Notes under the pieces: model-generated
What the model was told of the DNA's origin: nothing
Database searches by the model: none
Seen by the model: the letters and a program-made list of their open reading frames with translations, nothing else
Program-made: the position numbers and the translations under genes
Part shown: in pieces, positions 60,142-64,000 of the stretch
Layout of the letters: every line of letters starts with the position of its first letter
Numbering within the stretch: position 1 is the stretch's first letter
Assembly: GCF_022458985.1 (NCBI RefSeq)
Contig: NC_061770.1
Span: forward strand, 37,739,599-37,803,598
DNA length: 64,000 bases
Direction: 5' to 3'
DNA from: Mugil cephalus
Lineage: Eukaryota; Chordata; Actinopteri; Mugiliformes; Mugilidae

Positions 60142-61192
60142 TGAAGTGGTCAAAATCAATAACTAGCTAAAAAGCTGCATAGCACCAGCTCCTAATAACC
60201 TGTAACTTAACACACTTTCACAAACATCAACTAAACAGTTAAACTCGCTGTCTGATCCAGTGTGTTCTTGACTTACCTGCCACCTGTGAAGGTCTCCAGC
60301 AGCCTGTGGTGTGATCTCCCCCACCCAGACTCAAGGTAAACCAGTTCTCATGTGGTTTGCGTGCACAACGCTTATTAAAAGGGGTTTTCGACGAGCATGT
60401 CACACAAGATCAAATACGACAAACTACTTTTTTTTTTTTTTTTTTTTTTTAATCAACGAGACGATTTTAATAAGCTGCCTATACGGATGATGAGATTTTC
60501 TTTTTTTTTCGAGATCCTAGAACAGTATTTGAATCAGTCTTAAACGGTCACGATCATGTCTGTGAACATCACTGCTGCACAAATCGGTTTTATTAAAAAT
60601 GAAAGTTTGACAATGGTCATATATAAACGCTTTGTTTCCGGCTAAAAACTCTTTTAGCGTTATCCAACGCTCACGCTTACGTATTCACACCAACGCCACA
60701 TAGAGAGATTAGGTGTTTGTTTTTTGTTTTTACGATTGAAAAGTTTCACATGATGGAACCAACGTGCAGATTAGGTTCAATACTAAGAACAAAATTCAGT
60801 TCAGCTAAATCTACAGTCACAAGTAGATCGCCTAGAAACCGCTGCTGAAGTGGTTTCAGCTCCCTAAGGTCACACACAACATCCAAACGAAAGAAAGTAC
60901 AAATTAAAAAAAAAATATACGCCTAATTCATACGTCAAGCAATAAAAAAATACTACAGCACAATTACACACTAAAACAGTCAGGAGAAAAAAAGTCTGCG
61001 AGTGTTTAAAAAAAAAATAACTATCCCCCAGATTTTATAAAGGAAAAACAGACGAGGACGTCGATCGGGGAATTCGGTTTCCTCCTGTGAGCGCCGCAGG
61101 GGAACGTAACGCGCTCAGCCGCAGACAGGAAGAGGATAGTTTCACGTGGGGGGGGGGGCGGCGGCGAGCGGCGACGCAGGCGTTCGACAATC
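60142..61192 (-). other. Probable 3' UTR exon of the rbm4-like gene and intergenic DNA
   Basis: After the predicted acceptor at 61193 (minus strand TTTTTTCCAG) the sequence is AT-rich with several TTTATT (AATAAA on the minus strand), for example near 60585, and a long T run at 60429-60450. No protein is seen. Where the transcript ends cannot be told. Confidence 0.45.
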
Positions 61193-61494
61193 CTGGAAAA
61201 AAGAGCAAATGACACACATGAACGATCTGCAGCTGCCGAGACACAGCACGTTGTTCCATCTCAGTTACCGATACAGGTTTTTTTTTTTTTGAGCTGAGTG
61301 CATCTCCGGACCTGAGACAAGAACTCATATTTAGTGACTACGTTAATGCATCGACGTTATTATTTATTAAAAAACAGCAACCTGTACGCGTGGTTTTTTT
61401 TTTTTTTTTTTTTAATTTGAGCGTGCGGGACACCTGACGGGGGCGACTCTGGGAAAGACATGAACACCAGTTTTTACCTCAGACCTATCCTCAC
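61193..61494 (-). other. Likely 3' UTR intron of the rbm4-like gene
   Basis: Minus-strand donor GAAG-GTGAGG lies 22 bases after the stop codon and acceptor CTCTTTTTTCCAG at 61193. The distance from stop to donor is below the roughly 50 bases that trigger nonsense-mediated decay. Confidence 0.55.
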
Positions 61495-61516
61495 CTTCAC
61501 AATGCCGAGGCCTCGC

Positions 61517-62657
61517 TTAATAAGCGTAGCGTGTGGGCGGCGGCGGAGGCAGGCGCTCGGCGTAGGGGTCCCGTGCACGTGGGACTCCGTATGCAGGGAC
61601 CCGGGGGACCGGCGAGAGGCGGGAGCGCTCGTAGGAGTAGCCGTTACCGGCGGGGGGCATCGGCGCGCTCGGCGCCCTCCGGAGGGGGCTGCGCTCTCGG
61701 GCGTAGTATGAGGACGGGGGCGGGGGGATGGGCCGACGGTCGTACGGGTCAAGCGACGGGTTCATAAGGCGGTCTCGGACGACGGAGGCGGGGGGAGGAG
61801 GCGGGGGCGGCGGCGGGGGCGGGGCGCCGGCACGCTGCTCGTCGTAGGAGGCGATGCCGTACGGCCGGGCCCTGTACTTCTCATAGTAATCTACCACGCC
61901 GTACCTGTCCCGCTCGCCCTCGTACGGATAAACGGCTCGTCTAGGGGGAGGGGGCGGCAGTGGGGGGGCGGGGTAACCCGGGGGCATGTGGCCCATGCGG
62001 CCCCGCATGTAGCTGGGTGGGGGAGGCTCAGGCCCCTCTCCGGGATAGTGCGGGGGCCAGTAGCCGCCCCGGTCCGGAGGAGGAGGAGGGTAGTCGTCCC
62101 GCTCTTCGTGTCTGGGTCGGCTCTTGGAAATCTGGACGTGGATGCGTTTGCCTTAGGGACAAAAAAAAAAACGAGAGCGAGGGTTAAAGACAAAACAAAA
62201 GGTTTGAAACTAGACTCATCGATTGTTTTTTTTCCCCGCATCTCTCACCCTGAAACTGCGAGTTGTCCAGTCCCTTGATGGCGTCCATGGCCTCGTCGGA
62301 GTTGGACATGTGCACGAAGGCGAAGTTCTTGACCACGGCGCACTCGGAGACGGTGCCGTACTCCTCGAACAGGGCGCGGAGCTCGTCGTCGGCGCCCTTC
62401 TCCACGTTGGCCACGTGCAGCTTCACCGAGCCCTGGTTCTTGCCCCGGCTCGCCTCCACGTTGATCGGCGTGCCGTGGAGCTTGTGCAGGTGCAGGCTCT
62501 TGATGGCCTTGGTGGCGGCCTTGCGGTCGTCCATGTGGACGAAGGCGTAGTTCTTGATGATGTCGCACTCCGTGACCGTGCCGTGCTCGGTGAACAGGGC
62601 CTTGATCTCCTCCTCGTCCGCCTCCCGGGGCAGATTTCCCACGAAGATTTTGACCAT
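61517..62657 (-). CDS. rbm4: rbm4-like RNA-binding protein (two RRMs, no zinc knuckle)
   Basis: Two coding exons on the minus strand, 62657-62249 and 62151-61517, give 347 residues. RRM1 (about 2-72) has RNP2 IFVGNL and RNP1 [11 protein letters not shown]2 (about 79-148) has LHVANV and KNFAFVHM, then KRIHVQIS as in RBM4/Lark. The C-terminal part is Pro/Arg/Tyr-rich and has SLDPYDRR and [10 protein letters not shown], both RBM4 hallmarks, and [10 protein letters not shown], which recalls RBM14. RBM4 acts in splicing choice and translation control. The CCHC zinc knuckle that follows RRM2 in mammalian RBM4 is missing. The ATG at 62657 is preceded by an acceptor-like CTGAAACAG, so a 5' UTR intron is likely. 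Codon use is GC-rich, unlike the receptor array. Confidence 0.9.
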
Positions 62658-63177
62658 TGTTGCTGATCTGTTTCAGGAAGATTGAGACACAACAGGGGCA
62701 TGAACAGCTGGAAGAGGCAATGACACAATCAACAACACGAATAAGAGTATTTATTAAATGAATAAATAAGTAAATAAACAAAACAAGTCTTCTTATATAT
62801 GGTACAAAACAATATCCCATTTTTTTTTCTTTGTCAGGCCTGTTCATTGTAAAATGGCTGACGTCAATTCAATGCAAGTGCACACATTTCAACACGAATG
62901 GGTGCAAATAAAAGACGTTTTCCTTCATATTAAAGTGTATTTGTGGTGTTTTTAATGTTACACATCTACAGTGAAGGGAAATTAGCTGAACGAGTCCAGG
63001 TCACGCCTTTGATAATGAGCTTCTGCTAGCTGTTAGCTTGGTAGCTAAATCACGCTCATGCACAACGTACTGCAGCCGATGTTAGCACACACGCACACAC
63101 AGGCAAGAAACACGTTCAACAAAATCAAAATAGAGTCGATACGGCGAAATTGTGATATAAACACGCCAACGCGTACC

Positions 63178-63310
63178 TTAACGGGGTATTCCGTTTATAA
63201 TGAGCACCTATAGCCGACCTCTGTTTGCTGTTTTCTGTGTTTTCTTTCACCGCAAGCTACTACTAAGCTAGCGGTCTCTTCTTCTTCGTCTGTGCCTTTT
63301 CCTGCACGTC
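63178..63310 (-). promoter_or_regulatory. 5' UTR exon and promoter region of the rbm4-like gene
   Basis: The minus strand has a good donor CGTTAAG-GTACGCG at about 63178, matching the acceptor before the ATG. The pyrimidine-rich strand and CpG content around 63280-63330 suit a housekeeping promoter. The transcription start is not fixed by sequence. Confidence 0.5.
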
Positions 63311-63413
63311 AGCCACACCGCCACCCACCGTCCAGGAGGCGCCATGACAGGTTTATTATATTATATTGCATTAAGAATCACTCTTAGGTCAACAAGTGCA
63401 ATTTCTTTTAGTA

Positions 63414-64000
63414 CAGTCACAGACAAAATACTAAACAAATCCAAAAAATTGATCAGTTCTATAAAAATACATAAGAGATTTTGGGTATTTGGATCATTTT
63501 GTTATTAAAAGACACATTTTTCTGTTGCCGTGCTTCATGTCTATACAAAGCCAGTACATTTGAAAGCTCTTCAGAGACAAAAATGGCTAAAACAAGGAAC
63601 CTAACGCAGGAAACACACCTGAAGATTCAGATTCTCAGCTAGGAAGGGTACAGCTGCCACCAAATCACCAGGAAGTGCAGATGCTAGTCCTTCAGTTGGA
63701 TAAACTCAGCAGAAATACAGACGAACCAACAGCTTGGAGGACAAACCAAGATCTGGGCGTCCAAGAGTTTCTTCGGCAAGAAATTACCTCATCCTGACCC
63801 ACATGTGCAGAGGAAACCCCCGAATGACATCACAGGAGCTCCAACAGCAGTGGTCAAACCAAACTGGTGTCGTGTGTTAGATCATGGTGGACTTTTAGAT
63901 CATAGCTTAAGGTCCTACAAGGCTGTCAAGAAGCTCCTGATCAATGAGACAAAGGTTAGCCCAGTGTTGTTGGGCCCAAGAACACAAGAAGTGGACAGTC
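63414..64000 (+). mobile_element. Tc1-like transposon, cut by window end
   Basis: It begins after TA with CAGTCACAGACAAAATAC. The relic transposase reads MAKTRNLTQETHLKIQI, RPRVSSARNYLILTHMCRGN, RMTSQELQQQWSNQTGVVC and DHGLRSYKAVKKLLINE in changing frames. It is decayed, and its right end lies outside the window. Confidence 0.85.

Noticed and set aside
62223-62666. Plus-strand frames across the rbm4 region
   Set aside because: GC-rich antisense frames of the RRM exon; the minus strand has the RNP motifs and matching splice sites.

Overview
The window looks like teleost fish DNA. It has split genes with short introns and GT-AG splice sites, many Tc1-like transposons, L2/Rex1-type LINE pieces and the dispersed repeats typical of fish, plus one clear vertebrate gene, an rbm4-type RNA-binding protein. 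The species cannot be told from the sequence alone.

About 0-57 kb is a tandem array of small type I membrane receptors, all on the + strand. Each has a leader exon, one Ig V-type exon, a transmembrane exon, a 35-base linker exon and a last exon. The last exon carries an ITIM-like tyrosine motif and ends in a second tyrosine motif close to the C-terminus (VVYAATR or a relative). I number the copies IgV-0 (3' end only) to IgV-12. Group A is IgV-0 to IgV-6 (leader MVNFTLIPVLLCTF), in repeats spaced mostly 5-6 kb apart. Group C is IgV-7 to IgV-9 (33.6-42.1 kb). IgV-10 to IgV-12 (46-57 kb) use another leader (MRSFT...) and a CCGCCTCTTTCC promoter box. Between the group A genes lie leader+V pseudogenes (group B, four with a V exon and one orphan leader). 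IgV-1, 2, 3, 4, 5, 8, 10, 11 and 12 have open reading frames; IgV-9 has an early stop in its tail; IgV-6 and IgV-7 are pseudogenes. I cannot assign the family to a named group such as NITR, DICP or CD300-like with confidence; the ITIMs suggest inhibitory leukocyte receptors.

The array shows recent change: near-identical 2.6-kb flanks, a crossover scar at about 11.8 kb, a chimeric pair (IgV-11/IgV-12), three independent losses of the membrane-proximal ITIM (IgV-4, 9, 11), a decayed gene end at 45.2 kb and an orphan promoter at 39.3-40.0 kb. An ETS-plus-RUNX-like site pair recurs upstream of the group B loci and of IgV-10 to IgV-12. Mobile DNA includes solo LTR fossils, LINE fragments, several decayed Tc1-like elements and a long inverted-repeat element at 48.86-50.37 kb.

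From 57 to 61 kb is AT-rich intergenic DNA with two short inverted-repeat elements. From about 61 to 63.3 kb, on the minus strand, is the rbm4-like gene. The window ends inside another decayed Tc1-like transposon.
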